The translations under genes and the position numbers were made by a program. From contig CM065890.1 in assembly GCA_033439255.1 (NCBI GenBank), forward strand, positions 372,001 to 436,000: 64,000 bases of DNA, read 5' to 3'. Of the stretch, positions 1 to 11,635 are shown one piece after another. A model generated the notes under the pieces. The model did no database searches, had not been told where the DNA came from, and saw only the letters and a program-made list of their open reading frames with translations. This stretch comes from Hericium rajendrae (taxonomy: Eukaryota > Basidiomycota > Agaricomycetes > Russulales > Hericiaceae). Position 1 is the stretch's first letter; each line of letters begins with the position of its first letter.

Positions 1-644
1 ACCCGCCCTGTGTTGCAACAGGGTTGCCCCTGAAAGGCATTGCGCAATCATGGTACAGGCCCGGATCCGACTCCTCCCTCACACTCGCCGAGTTCTGCGA
101 CTACTTCCCTAAGTGGGTCTCTTCATACTACTCGCACCCAGGTTTCCATTCGCGCGACTACGACGGCATGTCCGAAACTTCCATCATCGATCCTCCGGCA
201 GATAAACGCCCATCGACCGAATGCATGTCGCTTGCGGATCAGGCGGCCACGCTCTGCCCGGGCGCGATTGACCGTTTGGAGCGTCCGCTGTTCGCCATGC
301 CTGCCGAGATCTTCCTCGATGCCACTCTGAAGCTGTTCGACAAGTCCCAGGAAAAGGCAACCGTGTGGCCGAACTGCAGGATTTATGTGGTATCTTGTGA
401 GGAGACAGGCTGGGAAGCTCTGCAAGGATGCTGGCAGCTCGAGGATCTCTATCTTCAAAAGAGAGAGAGCGGCGAGGTTGGTAGGGAACTGATCCCGTCT
501 GCCATGCCAGGATGCAATCATTTCGTGAGTGGCGATTGTCCTCAGTTATCGATGGGTATACTTACTACAGCGGGAGATCAGCCACACTGGGACAAGCCTG
601 AATTCACCTGCGAATTCTTCTCTCAATGCTTCGGGAAAGCGTAG
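1..644 (+). CDS. Alpha/beta-hydrolase, C-terminal part (5' end outside window)
   Basis: The open frame enters from the left edge and ends at TAG 642-644. The readable tail matches the C-terminal part of a fungal alpha/beta-hydrolase family. A beta-strand plus 'WEALQGCWQLEDLYLQK' helix leads to the GCNHFV motif that carries the catalytic His region, followed by HWDKPEF, which closes the fold. The best join between NHFV and GDQPHWD is a short intron of about 42 nt (529-570). The donor is weak (GTGGCG), so the exact boundary is uncertain; the frame is open even without splicing. The nucleophile and oxyanion region must lie to the left of the window. Substrate is unknown. The family assignment rests on motif order rather than a search. 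Confidence 0.6.
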   Translation, partial: PPCVATGLPLKGIAQSWYRPGSDSSLTLAEFCDYFPKWVSSYYSHPGFHSRDYDGMSETSIIDPPADKRPSTECMSLADQAATLCPGAIDRLERPLFAMPAEIFLDATLKLFDKSQEKATVWPNCRIYVVSCEETGWEALQGCWQLEDLYLQKRESGEVGRELIPSAMPGCNHFVSGDCPQLSMGILTTAGDQPHWDKPEFTCEFFSQCFGKA

Positions 645-1301
645 AAGACCTTTCATAGGGATGCACGATTCTGAACAGAACCAAGAGCGACTAATTTCTG
701 CCGTCATCGTTGTGCCTTCGTTATGTCATCCCTCTTCGTCGCCGCTCGAGGATTCCACTAATGTGCAGAAGCACGTTACGAACGTTCTGCACACAATTGT
801 TCATGAGATCACAATGGATCCTGCGCGGGGTGTTCTTCATTACTGTAGACTATCATTGGTCATGCGACATTTCCTTTTGTTTTATTCTGCTCACGATGGC
901 AACGGATGTGAGCGGGATGACAGAAGACGTTTATCATGTCGCAATCATATCGTGCCTTCCAGCCTGGTCCGTGTACAGCTGAGTCCATTTCATTGTTCGC
1001 CTTCGTGCCATCTATAGTTGCTCATGAATTCGAGCACCTCCTCCTCATCAACAACCAGCACGGACACTTACTTTTTCTCACATCAGACGTCTTCGAATGG
1101 AAGTCAACGATGGACGTGCAAGCCATGTCTGGTCAAATTGATTCCTGTCACGCACGCACCAAGCGCTCAAAATAATATACTTAGAACCAGGCCGGAGGTG
1201 GGTGCCACTTCTCTGTATCAATCTGCCAGTCCACCAATTTTGCACTACCATTCAGTCCCGCAGAAGACTACCGATCTCGCGCTGTTCGGCCTCGTATTTC
1301 T
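645..1301. other. Spacer without a recognised gene
   Basis: Only short overlapping frames are open and none shows a family motif. It separates the hydrolase from the decayed F-box gene. Confidence 0.5.
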
Positions 1302-2923
1302 ATGCTGAAGACCGGACTATATCGTCAAGGCGCAGAAGCAGCCAACGTTCTGGAAGAAGCCATCGACGCTGAGCTGACGGCCATACACACGTCCACCTCC
1401 GCCATAAAATCCTTGCGCAATACACGAGCCGCAACCCATCATTTCCCTCCTGAAGTACTCATGCGTATCTTCTGGTACTGTTCAAGAATTTCTGCCTCGT
1501 CGCAACAATCTCATCCGATACGAAAATCGGGAGATATTGCAGCGATGGGATCCACATTGGGTCAAGGTGACATATGTTTGCCGATACTGGCGTGACGCAG
1601 CTTTGCAGGACCCACGTCTTTGGGGGAAAACCATTACCTGTGACCTCCCTTTCCCGTGGCTCGAAGAGACTTTGAATCACTCGAAGCTGGCGCCCGTGTC
1701 CATCCGCCCCACATCTGGGTACAGAAATTCACTTGAACGCAGCCACGAAGTTAGTGTCCTTCTTTTAAAGCACCACCACCACATTCGCCATCTTCATTTA
1801 CGTGGGGGCTCGACATTATATGTGCTTCCCGTTACCGGCGCTCTGGGTCTGAGTCGTGCTCCAATATTAGAGACACTCACGCTGGAGCGGGATAGCCGCA
1901 ACGATTTAGCGGTGCTTCCTGACGAGACTATCGCTCACTATGCGCCTCGACTTCGTCAGATACGCCTCGTCGATCTGCTCCTACCTGCGATCCCATGCCT
2001 TGAAATTGCTTCTCAACTCCAACATGTAGACGTGACTATTTCCTTTCGCAGCAAATTCAAAAATGACTAACATCACTCGGAGAAATGCCCGCCCTATGGC
2101 ATAATCTTTTCTACTCTTCAGCATATGTCTGCTCTTCGGATACTGAGATTGAAGTGTTATTTACCTCCTTGCGCGGCTACTATCTTACCTAGTGAATACT
2201 TCAACCTGCCTTGTCTCGGAGAACTCGACCTAGATGACGGAGCTGCAGAAATTGCGCTCTTTCTCGAGCACCTCCGGATTCCCGCAACGACAAGCATCAA
2301 ATTACAGATAAGCTGTTTTATCTTTGAACGTATCGTTGTTCTGCTCGCATCTCCATTGCGTCACCACATGCCAGCAGCGCCGACCGTTCGAGCCCTCAGC
2401 ATCTCGCGTGATAATAGTGACGACCTGAGAGTCCGAAAAACGTAGTCGTCCATTCCATCCGAGGCAGCTCAGAATGACATGATTCTCGACCTGCAGTTCA
2501 TGGACAACTACGGTTCACACCATAACACTAAAGTTCCTGATGCGATTCGCCGGATTTGCAGCACGCTCTCCGTTGATGCTATGTCTTGGCTGGAATGCCG
2601 TTTATGGCCGGCCACCGAATGGAATCGCCAGCTTCCCGATGCTCGAGTTGCTTAAGGTCGCCCGCTCCACGTGGAAGCGGATCGGAATGATTCTTGTATG
2701 TCCTTTTCCTACAAGGAAACTTTCCGCCAACAGTGCCATCTTACAGCATCTGCACGAGCTCACGCTGCACAACCTCGACTTTGGTCCACCGCATTACACG
2801 TCTGAAGCCACATATATGTTGGGGGCGCTCCGGCGACGCAAGGCAGCATTGGAGAGGGTCCCGAAGTTGATCATCAGTTCGTGTGTTATGGTGGAACAAT
2901 GGGTGGAGGAGCTAGTACGGTAA
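1302..2923 (+). pseudogene. F-box/LRR protein, decayed copy A (paralogue of 42762-44537)
   Basis: The reading matches the F-box gene at 42762-44537 along its whole length. It has a helical start with 'EEAIDAELTAIH', the F-box core 'FPPEVLMRIFWYCS', then 'VTYVCRYWRDAALQDPRLWG', and leucine-rich segments to 'VPKLIISSCVMVEQWVEEL'. The open frame is broken. There is a frame change near 1482, inside the F-box. An in-frame TAA lies at 2068-2070, with the homologous reading resuming in the same frame after it. A TAG lies near 2443-2445, with a further frame change towards the last segment (2540-2923). F-box proteins normally bind Skp1 of SCF ubiquitin ligases and use repeats to choose substrates; this copy should make no full product. 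A functional short N-terminal fragment cannot be excluded but is unlikely. Confidence 0.8.
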
Positions 2924-3551
2924 GAAATGGAGGTTGAGTGGGATCGGCAGACAGAATCGCGGGGCTAGCAAGATAACAGGGGGCCGTCGTCATCGACTCG
3001 GGTCATGTACAGTAGCATCGATATATGATACATCCCGTAGATGAATTGCGTTGTCATAAGTCCATAGTATGGAGCGACAATTTTTTTCGTCGGCGAAACG
3101 TGGAGATAATCTATCATCTGATCAATCGATTCGCCGACATGCTGGCAGGCGGCAGCCACTCAGGCTCACATCCGATGTGACATCGAGGCTCCTCTTGCCT
3201 TTCAATCTTCCAGACTTGGCGTTCTGCCTTTTGTATCTGAGTATCATATGCACGACTCGCTCCGATCAACAATTACTGGTGCGATGTCCTGCGTTGCGCT
3301 CCTGGCCGCGGATCCATGCGATCTCCGAGTTGGTGAGTAGGCTGAGGATCGTTATGATCCATCTGATCTGATATACTCACGTTGACCGTCCGAGATTGAG
3401 AACGTTAGCCAGAATCCATATTACCACGATATGGAGAATCATGATCTTGTAGATGCATAATGTCGCGGCAAGTGATCACGATAATATAACGGTGGCACTA
3501 TTAACTATGACACTAACACAGACGAAGGCAAAGACATTGCAAGTCATCTAT
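2924..3551. other. Spacer without a recognised gene
   Basis: AT-richer than its neighbours, with only short frames open on both strands. No repeat or gene fragment was recognised. Confidence 0.5.
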
Positions 3552-4468
3552 CTAGAGTTCGTCGACAGGCCAAACCTCAGCATACTCTGCCCAATTGCTG
3601 GACGTTTCGTTCGCATAGGTGAAGTCATCGTCACCTGACGACGACCAGCCGACGGCGTCTTCGCCCCATCCATCATCGCTGTCGCTATCTGTGCCAGAGA
3701 TACTTGCCATCCAATCTCTCTTGAACTCCTCCTCCCAGCCTCCTCGTTTCGTGGTCTCCACCTCCTCTCTGCCTTCATCCAACATGCCGCGATGTAGGTC
3801 CGCACTATCCTCTATGGCCTCACAAATATGCAGATAGTCCTCGACGCCAAAGATGCCCTCCAGTTCGCTTCTCCGTCTTTGGACCCATTCCTTCGGCGGA
3901 AGTCCCCTCGTCACATACCTACCTTGCTCCTTATCTTCGGCGATCAGCAAGAGCAAGCCCGGTACCAGGACCTGCAGGAGATATACAAGGTCTTCGAGTG
4001 CTGCCGCGGCCGCGTCGATCTGCGCTGAATCGGTGATGGGAAGGAGCGCCGGCACCTCGAACATGTTTGCGAACATATCCGTCTGCTCCGGATCCATGAG
4101 CGCTGCGAGTGTGGCTGGCACGGCCAGCGTGCACGATCGCGATGTCAGCACGAAGAGGTCCTCCTGAATCCCACGTCTCAGTCAAGATTACCTCTTAATG
4201 CAGATTAGCCAGAGGCACGTACGACGGTGTTCTCATCCACCCATCCACCACCTTTGAGCAGTGCCTCTTTCGCGTCGAGCAGAAACTCGCACGCGCGGGC
4301 ATACGCTGCCTCGCCGGCGGGGGGCAAGCCGGTATAATCTGTCCAGAATGTGCAGTTGGTGGGCTCGAATTTGGCGTAGGTAGTATAGCGCGATCTCTGA
4401 CCCGCGTCGGAGTCGGATGAAGGGTCAGACCAATACGGAGAGGAATTGTAGACGAATGATAGATCCAT
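3552..4468 (-). CDS. Hypothetical protein, two exons, acidic C-terminus
   Basis: The start is the ATG at 4468 (MDLSFVYNSSPYWSDPSSD). Exon 1 runs 4468-4223, a 59 nt intron 4222-4164 has GTACGT and TTCAG ends, and exon 2 runs 4163-3552. Both exons are whole numbers of codons, giving about 285 residues. The middle has a hydrophobic helix around 'YLLQVLVPGLLLLIAEDK'. The last 60 residues are rich in Asp, Ser and Glu ('SGTDSDSDDGWGEDAVGW'), typical of a disordered tail. I recognise no family; it looks like an orphan basidiomycete protein. Clean splice phases and sustained coding character support a real gene. Confidence 0.65.
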
Positions 4469-5173
4469 GGCTAATGCGTATTGCTGCGTAGCTCGCAGTG
4501 AGGACGGTTTTTGGCAAGGGAGGAACCCTCGCGAATGTTTAAGTACCTCGCGCCCTTCGGTCAACAGGCTGCGATAACACGAGGCTTCTCCGCTGTACTG
4601 TTCGCCGTTATCCCTCGTCAAGACCCGAACCCTTCCCTGTCAGCATGCTGCGGCTCGCGTCCTACCCTATCTCGTGTCGCGTTCTACAGCCTATCTGAGT
4701 CCCATCATAGAAATCGCAGGCATACATGTAATAGAAGAAACGTGCAAGTGCTTCCTTTGTAGATTCTCGTCCAGGAAGAGGAAGCAAAGGACATGTGAGG
4801 CGGACAGTACGAGATCTTCGGGTTGCCGCGAGTAGCAGAGTGGAGAGAGGTAGCTGCGCAGGATCGACCGAACTAGCTCAATGCAATCGATAGGACTTCC
4901 CGGAGACAGAGCGGAGAGCAACCGAAGTGAGAACCTGTGGCTTAACGATGGCGAATGAAAGACAACGTGCGTGAAATGTTGCAGGGCGAGATCTATTCGT
5001 GAAAGCGCATCAAAATTCGACCGTCGGGATACTTATTTAGGAGCACCAGAATGGTCAATGATACGATTACTTTGCCGTGTACGCATAGCGCACATCAGCA
5101 CCTACAGATACGAAAACAAGGTCCGACGAAGCCCGGCAAAATCCCTCAACACCTCTGTCACGAGAACATACGC
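4469..5173. other. Spacer between two leftward genes
   Basis: No gene recognised. It should contain the promoter of the 3552-4468 gene and the 3' flank of the cupredoxin gene. Confidence 0.5.
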
Positions 5174-6356
5174 TCAAACAGACGTCGCCCGGGCAGTGGC
5201 CGTCGTCTCAACAGAGGAGACCGACGGAGCCGACGAAGTTGCCTGCCCGGTGCTGGTCTGACTGGTGGCCTGTCCAGTGCCCGTCTCGCTGGTGACCCGT
5301 CCCGTGCCCGTCTCGCTGGTAGCCTGCCCGGTGCCGGTCTGGCTGGTGGCCCGACCAGTGAGAGTCTCGCTGGTTGCCCGCCCGGTGCCGGTCTGACTAG
5401 TTGCCTGACCAGTGCCGGTCTGGCTAGTCGCCTTCCCGGTACTGGTCTGGCTGGTTACCTTCCCGGAACTGGTCCGGCTGGTTGCTTGTCCCGTGCCAGT
5501 CTGGCTGGTAGTCTTCTCAGACCCAGTTTGGCTTGTGACCTTCCCAGTGCTGGTCTGACTGGTGACCGGCTTAGAACTAGTCTGGCTGGTAATCTGACCA
5601 CTTCCAGTTTTGGTGGTGACCGTCCCGGTTCCAGTCTCGGTAGTAACTTTCCCTGTTCCGGTCTTGGTAGTGATCTGCCCGCTGCCAGTCTCGCTCGTTA
5701 CCTTCCCGGAAGCAGTCTGCTTCGCACTGCCTTGGAGGGAAGCGCCGATACCGAGTGCACTATCCAAGAAGGCCTGGAACGAGTGATTGGAGCCAGAAGC
5801 ATCAGCGTTCACGGCAAACACCATGCCTGCGCCGCAGTGAGAGCCGGCGGTGTTTGCCAACTGGCTGCAGTGCACAAAGATAGGACTGGTCTACGGCAAA
5901 GGCTTCAGAAATCATGGGAGAGGAAGAAAAAATACAAACTCACATCGTTCACAGTGATCTGGAAGGTCGGGCCCTGATTAGGGCCAGTCTTGTTGTCGAC
6001 AGGTTTGCTAACCCGATGTCAGCTGCCTTACATCGGCAAGAAGGAACCCGCTTACAAGCCTGAATCGAAACCGCCGGTCAACTTCGTGCAGGGCTCCTGG
6101 AAGCTGCTTTGCGTGACGGAATGATTATTTGAATTGAAATGAAAGGTGACATTGTCGCCGCTGTTCGCACTCTGGATAGTTATTCGTCAAAATGTCGAAA
6201 ACATCGACAGCACAGATTGTGATAGAGACGTACGATATTGTTGGGGTCGAAGACGAGCTTCCCATTGGGACCAACCTGGACGTCGAAATTCTTGCCGCCC
6301 CAGGCGAAAGCGCGTGATATAAAGGAAGCGACGAGGAGACCGGCAGAGAACAGCAT
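5174..6356 (-). CDS. Secreted cupredoxin-domain protein with Ser/Thr repeat tail
   Basis: Four exons read cleanly: 6356-6234, 6171-6056, 6007-5944 and 5890-5174, giving about 339 residues. The first ~19 residues form a signal peptide (MLFSAGLLVASFISRAFA). A cupredoxin fold follows. 'NNHSVTQSSFQEPC' supplies the first His, 'IFVHCSQL' the Cys, and 'GSHCGAGMVFAVN' the second His and the Met of a type I copper site. The family is the fungal extracellular serine-rich cupredoxin group, thought to act in the cell wall or matrix. From about residue 160 to near the end runs a tail of about 18 repeats of nine residues (TSxTGTGxA type), probably O-glycosylated. Relatives often end in a hydrophobic GPI-anchor signal. 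None is visible before the TGA at 5174, so this one may be freely secreted or lack its last exon. Confidence 0.82.
5225..5713 (-). repeat. 27-nt coding minisatellite in the cupredoxin tail
   Basis: About 18 head-to-tail copies of a 27 nt unit encode TSQTGTGQA-like nonapeptides. Units vary mainly in the third and eighth residue. The array stays in frame throughout. Confidence 0.85.
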
Positions 6357-9190
6357 GATGGCGTGCGTGAGACGAATGTGAAAGTGAGGCTTGTACGAAA
6401 GCTGAGTAGAGAGAGTCGGGGCGAAAATGCCGCTCCCTTATATGCCCAAGATCCTGCCAAGGATAGGAAACGACTGTGGAGTGGTGAGCAGATCCAATCT
6501 GTGTAGATTCAGCTGCTAGGTTCTAGCTCAAATAGCGGTAATGATCTGAGACATTCCGCTTGGTATCCGTAGCTACGACCGACGATGATATCTGGTATGG
6601 GAAATACTTATCCAGCTTCATGGACATATTGTCCTCCACGAGGTCAATATCCAAGGATGACTGCATAGTCTCGAAGTGTTGGCGGTTTGAATATGATGCT
6701 TAGCAGCGGAAGTGACGGATGTGGCAGATTATCCTAGAAAATAATTAGTGTCGGATGCATCCTGCCTGCCTCCGGAGAAACCTGGACAGCCAGCGTTGCA
6801 CGAGACAGAAGGCCCACATACGGTGATGTAAACCAATGCGTCGCGGAAGACATGTGCTATATGACCTGGCGGGCCGAAAGGCGTGGAGTAAATGGACCTT
6901 GAACCTCAAGAGAACAGACTTGATTCGAATCCTACTTTATCAGCAATTGCAGATCCGACCGCTGGGTGGGGCGAGTGGCTGCCATGAAATCCACTCATCT
7001 AGCCTCATCTCACGCGGAGTTCCGGTTTCCGATATGTACAAGCTAGCCGCGAACTCGCAGCTGTTTGATGGACACAATCGCCGAGTTTCAATGACCTTGA
7101 ACAATCGGTGATTTGAGACACAATTCCGTGCGGATGATTTACTTCCGCTTTGAACGCGACCACGCTGTCTAAACATAGACAGCATGGAACGCATTGTTTG
7201 CGATAGGTCTTCAATCTATGTGACCGCAAAAATGCCGCAGTGACAGGATGACTGTCCGCCATTTTCCGAGGATGCACTGGAACCATGCCGTGCATTGAGG
7301 AAAGATCCCATCGGCCACGTCGCCAGCGTCCTTCAACGAGAATGCAATCACCCCATACGGCGGGATATCGACGCGGTGAAGTTGCGGATCGCAGTGCCGT
7401 TATCAGTCTGCGTCCACAGGTCCTAGGCAAAATCTCAGAGATGATCTCGTCACCAAAGAGACTCTGAACGCCATACTCTGCACGTTGTCCATCTGCTCGA
7501 ATCCAGGGAGATTCTGCAAGATTGAGGAGCACGTTGGACATTCGGCTAGCGGCCTTTGAGTAGACGCGGAATTAGAATACGTGCTAGCACGACGACCGTC
7601 CCAAAGAAGCTTGGCCAGCTCCAATACTATGCCAGCAAGCTAAGGATTTGACCGCGACGAAGAGTTTGATCGCTTGCCTGCACCGGATGCGTTGCGTTGC
7701 TAGTCCAATCCGACTACAACGAAGATCGCCGCTGGAACCTATAAGCCGTTCGCGTCAAAGAATCCGAACTTCCAAACAGCGAGATCATATACTGCCCATC
7801 ATATCCTGACGGATGATATTTTCGAAAGAAACTGCCAGTTGAACTTGGTCGTGATCAAGATTCATAGTATTAAAGGCGAAACGTACTTGCACAGTCATCA
7901 TACTTGAGAGCCCCAGTCCTCGAGGAGCATTTCGGTGTCTTGTTCTCCGTTCTCGAATGAGACGAGGTAGCCAGCGCATGTGAACTAGCCGGAAACGATT
8001 TACTACATTAGCCGGAGAAAATGCCTTGAACGACTGGAATTGACCATCATGGATGGATTCACCCACAATTCCTGCGTTGCTGATATGCCGCCAGCATATC
8101 AGCGAAGCACTGACTGTGTAAAATCGAAACCTCCAATCCCAGAGCACGGAGCTGGCCTGTCAGACTCTTCATGCTGCTTGTAAATCTGGTTGTATCTTTA
8201 TTGTAATTCAGCACCACGTAAGGCTGAGCGCTGACGGATACCGTACCTGCGATCAGTTCACGAGGTGCGCTTCTGCTCTTCTCAGCCCGCACTACTCTGC
8301 GTAGCAAACGCATGAGACATGACCAGATTGGCTTTGATCTGCAGCAACGTGCGCGGAGCGGGTCTGCAGGGTAGTTTCCCTTCCCAAACATAGTCTGAAA
8401 ACGAATCCCACTAAGGGAAGTGTCAGCTTTTCTGTGGAATGAACGGTCGTCTCTTGCAACGCATGATCCAGAAAGCATTCAAAGTCGACCATTTAAGCAG
8501 AAGAGAACGGATATATGGTGTCTATGAAGAAGACACTCTGTCAGATGATGAGAGCCGAAGACAAGAAGAGATATTGCGGCGAGGACGCCGCGCTCGCTGG
8601 CGTTGCCGACGCGATCACGTGTACCATCATCTCGTTATATCGGGCGCCTATTTGTCTCTTGTTCTCGTTGCGTCGCCAAGGCCGATTTGCAGATCTGCCC
8701 TCAACAAACAGCCTTTCTACTTTAGCCGAGGTGAGCTCGTATCTCGCACGCCAACAAAAACCCATTGTCTTCAATAGTCAAACGCCCGGCTGTCGATCAG
8801 ATATGTCATGGCAACCAAGCGAGCTTGTCTTCCGAACAGCCGCTGGGACAACCTTTCCACCAGCTTATTGTTCTCTGAATATGTCACGGTATCGTCGTAT
8901 CTTGGGCCAACACGAAGGTCACCAGCCGAAGTGGACTGGCTATATAGCTGGCTCGGGCTAGGAGGCACAGCTTGTTGCATCTCTTCTCTCGGGCCTTCGC
9001 TTTGACTCTACGCTTTGACACTGCGATCATGGGCTATAAGACTCGCTCGCGCTTTGTTATCGAGGAGGAGCGCTGCTGCTTTCAAACTGTGACTCTCGTC
9101 AGTCCTTCTCTGTGTCTTTACTCTCTGGATGAGCAGAGATCTGGTCTCTCGACACTTTCGCATCACCCCGCTGAGGCTGTGGAAACTGTC
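6357..9190. other. Poorly readable stretch with possible decayed coding on the minus strand
   Basis: No intact gene could be supported. On the minus strand two stretches look like old coding sequence. One is 8478-7785, where 'YVVLNYNKDTTRFTSSMKSL' continues after a frame change near 8065 into 'DGQFQSFKAFSPANVVNRF'. The other is 7541-7005, which contains 'VQSLFGDEIISEIL', reminiscent of an F-box start. None can be assigned with confidence. Base composition is lower in GC than the flanking genes. The right end should hold the promoter of the 9191 gene. Confidence 0.35.
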
Positions 9191-10466
9191 ATGGGCTTTC
9201 TGAGCATCCTTTCCGCGTTTCGCTCGAAAGAAGACAAGGCAACCTCACTTGAGGTACGTACATGTCAAAGCTCTTTCTCGTCTCCTCGCTAATTACCTCC
9301 CTGCACAGACGGGCACTCACAGAGTCAGCGCTTGGTGCGCTGTTACATTACGTCGGGTTTTGACGAGAACAAAAGCGCCCTCTACCCCCGAGCCTCCCGT
9401 TTCCAAAGAGACAAACGATTGTGAAACTCTGGTTGTGGAAGATCCCGCAGCACGTGTGCCTCCTACTTCAGAGAAGCCCGTCGTCCCTCCGTCGAACTCT
9501 GCGAAGCATTCCCATCGCCGTGCTGCGTCCATCCGCAGCATGGCAGACATCCCGGGTGCCACTCCTCCAAAACCGAAGCCCTCCCTCCCTCAACTCCTCA
9601 CCGCACTTGACCAGTCGGTCATGCAACCAGTGAGCTCGACGTTCATGGATCCCGTTCGATTATGCTGATCGACAATTCCCAGCCGCGTGTCTCCAAGTCT
9701 ATGAAAAAACTGAGCACTCCGCATTGGAAGTGCCACATTATGCAGCCCTTAGAGGAGGTCGACGAGGATGTTGTGGAGGAGGAGCCGGAGGAGATGCCGC
9801 TCGTGATGCCTCCGGTGAACGCATCCCCGAGCTCGGTGCTGAAGAAGCGCGGTGGCATGACCGTGCTTGGGTTCATCAATGAAGATGAGGAAGAGGCAGA
9901 TGAGGAAGAAGATGCAGCGAGCGAGGACGAAGGCGATGCGGATGACTCGTTCTCCGGCTCGTCAGAGGACTCTTTTGAAGGTACGTTGGCGCGCTCATCC
10001 TGCATAGTTCTGCTCAATCTGACTAGTCGATTACGCAGGGGACTTAGACGCAGTCTACTATCCAGAAAGTCCAATGGCAGACAGTGCCGTCGGTTCAGCG
10101 CGTCCTCGGGTGTATGACCAGGATTACGACTCCAGCGAGGAGTTCGATAACTCTCCTTCAATTCGCCGCCGCCCGTCCACGCATGCATTTCGCTGTCCCC
10201 TCATCCGCAAGATGCACATGCTGCCGACCAAGAGACTTCCGAGCCCTTCCTGGCTGAGCAGCGACTCTTCATCGCCATCCCCGGGCCCGTCCTTCAGTGG
10301 TTCCTCGGAGTCCTCTCCAGCCACTTTTGAAACTGGCCTTGAAGATGAAGGCAGCAGGGAAGATCTCATCGCTACGAGAGCGAACATGAGTGGCCGGGAG
10401 TCGCGACTAGGGCATGTCTCCTCCCATTCGCCGGGACCCAACCCTTACGACGAAGACGAAGATTAA
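9191..10466 (+). CDS. Hypothetical acidic protein, four exons
   Basis: Exons 9191-9253, 9309-9629, 9683-9980 and 10027-10466 join in frame through introns of 46-55 nt with normal ends, giving about 373 residues. The start MGFLSILSAFRSKED is preferred. An upstream in-frame ATG at 9029 would add 54 residues. The middle is proline- and serine-rich with a short basic patch ('HSHRRAASIRSM'). A strongly acidic block follows ('EEVDEDVVEEEPEEMP', 'DEEEADEEEDAASEDEGD'), and a Ser-rich tail ends in DEDED. It is mostly disordered, with no known domain recognised. Probably fungus-specific and possibly nuclear, judging only from composition. Confidence 0.65.
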
Positions 10467-10758
10467 CGACTGAATGTACGAAAAAGACTGAAGCGCTTTG
10501 CATACCCTCTTTTCTTGGATCATCTTACATAGGCATTGTATTTCTACTGCAACTGTATTTTATTGGGCAATATCATCCTCATTCTCGTTCTCTCGAGTTG
10601 TTGGCGCGCCTCTCGACACTCTCTCGACGCCTAATCGGGCAAGTGCTGTAATTGCGGGCAATTGGAACTCCGCTCGCGCAAGGCTCACCGTCGTACACAA
10701 CGACGAACACGCTGCATCCCGCCATCGACCTCATCCCGCCAACGCGCACCCATCCACC

Positions 10759-11339
10759 ATGAAGCTCGTTAGGTGAGTACTATTCCGCTGTTTGGCCCAT
10801 GTATTCCATGCTGGGCATACCATCTACACGCCGTGCAACGACGCGCACGCGCCTGCCTACCATGTTTCTTTTCTCTCCAAAGATAGACCCCCAGAGCTCG
10901 CACTGACAACCTTGTCCACCTCCACAGATTTTTGATGAAATTGAACAACGAGACCGTAACGATCGAGCTCAAAAACGGCTCCGTAGTGCACGGCACCATC
11001 ACCGGTACGCCCCCTCCTCCCTCCCTCCCCCTACCCATCTCACGCGATCCCCCCATCGCAGGCGTGGACATGCAGATGAACACGCACCTGAAGACGGTCA
11101 AGATGAGCGCGCGGAACCGCGACCCCGCGTCGCTCGACTCGCTCTCGATCCGCGGGAATAACATCCGCTACTTCGTGCTCCCCGACTCGCTGCCGCTCGA
11201 CACACTGCTCGTCGACGATGCGCCGAAGCCGAAGAGCAAGAAGAAGGAGGAGGCGCGCGGGCGTGGGCGTGGGCGCGGTGGCGATAGGGGCGGGCGGGGC
11301 CCGCGTGGACGTGGGCGTGGGCGGGGACGAGGCTTTTAA
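10759..11339 (+). CDS. SMD1: Small nuclear ribonucleoprotein SmD1
   Basis: Three exons: 10759-10772 (14 nt), 10928-11004 and 11062-11339, giving 122 residues, the normal SmD1 length. Sm motif 1 is '[20 protein letters not shown]' and runs on to '[15 protein letters not shown]'. Sm motif 2 is '[19 protein letters not shown]'. The C-terminus is a Gly-Arg tail ([14 protein letters not shown]), the usual target of arginine methylation and SMN-type binding. The product joins the seven-member Sm ring on U1, U2, U4 and U5 snRNAs and so acts in pre-mRNA splicing. The gene is complete and convergent with GPI8. Identification is secure. Confidence 0.95.
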
Positions 11340-11635
11340 TCGGTGGGCGTTGATGTCCATAGATGGCGGACTGGAGGGGCGCAGGGGTTACAAGGATGAG
11401 GGAGCGCTCTCCGCGGAGAATAGTGCGTTGTGTCGATTGCTTGTCCATAAAATGCCGGCCATGCCGGTCGAGTTTGTATCATCTGTCTTTGTTTCTAATG
11501 CTATCGGCTTGTAGCGCTTTGGTGGCGCTTGATGTTACTATCAAATCCTCAGCAGATCTCAGTCGCTGCTGTTTCCACCAGAAACGAATAAATTACAGTG
11601 CAAGGTATGAGCAGAACATCCCATAAAATCTACTG

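Noticed and set aside
5051-5977. 308-codon plus-strand frame rich in Gly, Leu and Ser
   Set aside because: It is the antisense reading of the cupredoxin tail minisatellite; the minus-strand reading has a complete domain and splice sites.
9029-9190. Upstream ATG extending the acidic orphan protein by 54 residues
   Set aside because: It is in frame, but the added residues show no coding character; MGFLSIL is the more typical start.
10124-10441. Minus-strand frames opposite the acidic protein and opposite the C2H2 and dehydratase genes
   Set aside because: They are shadows of GC-rich coding sequence on the other strand, with no motifs.
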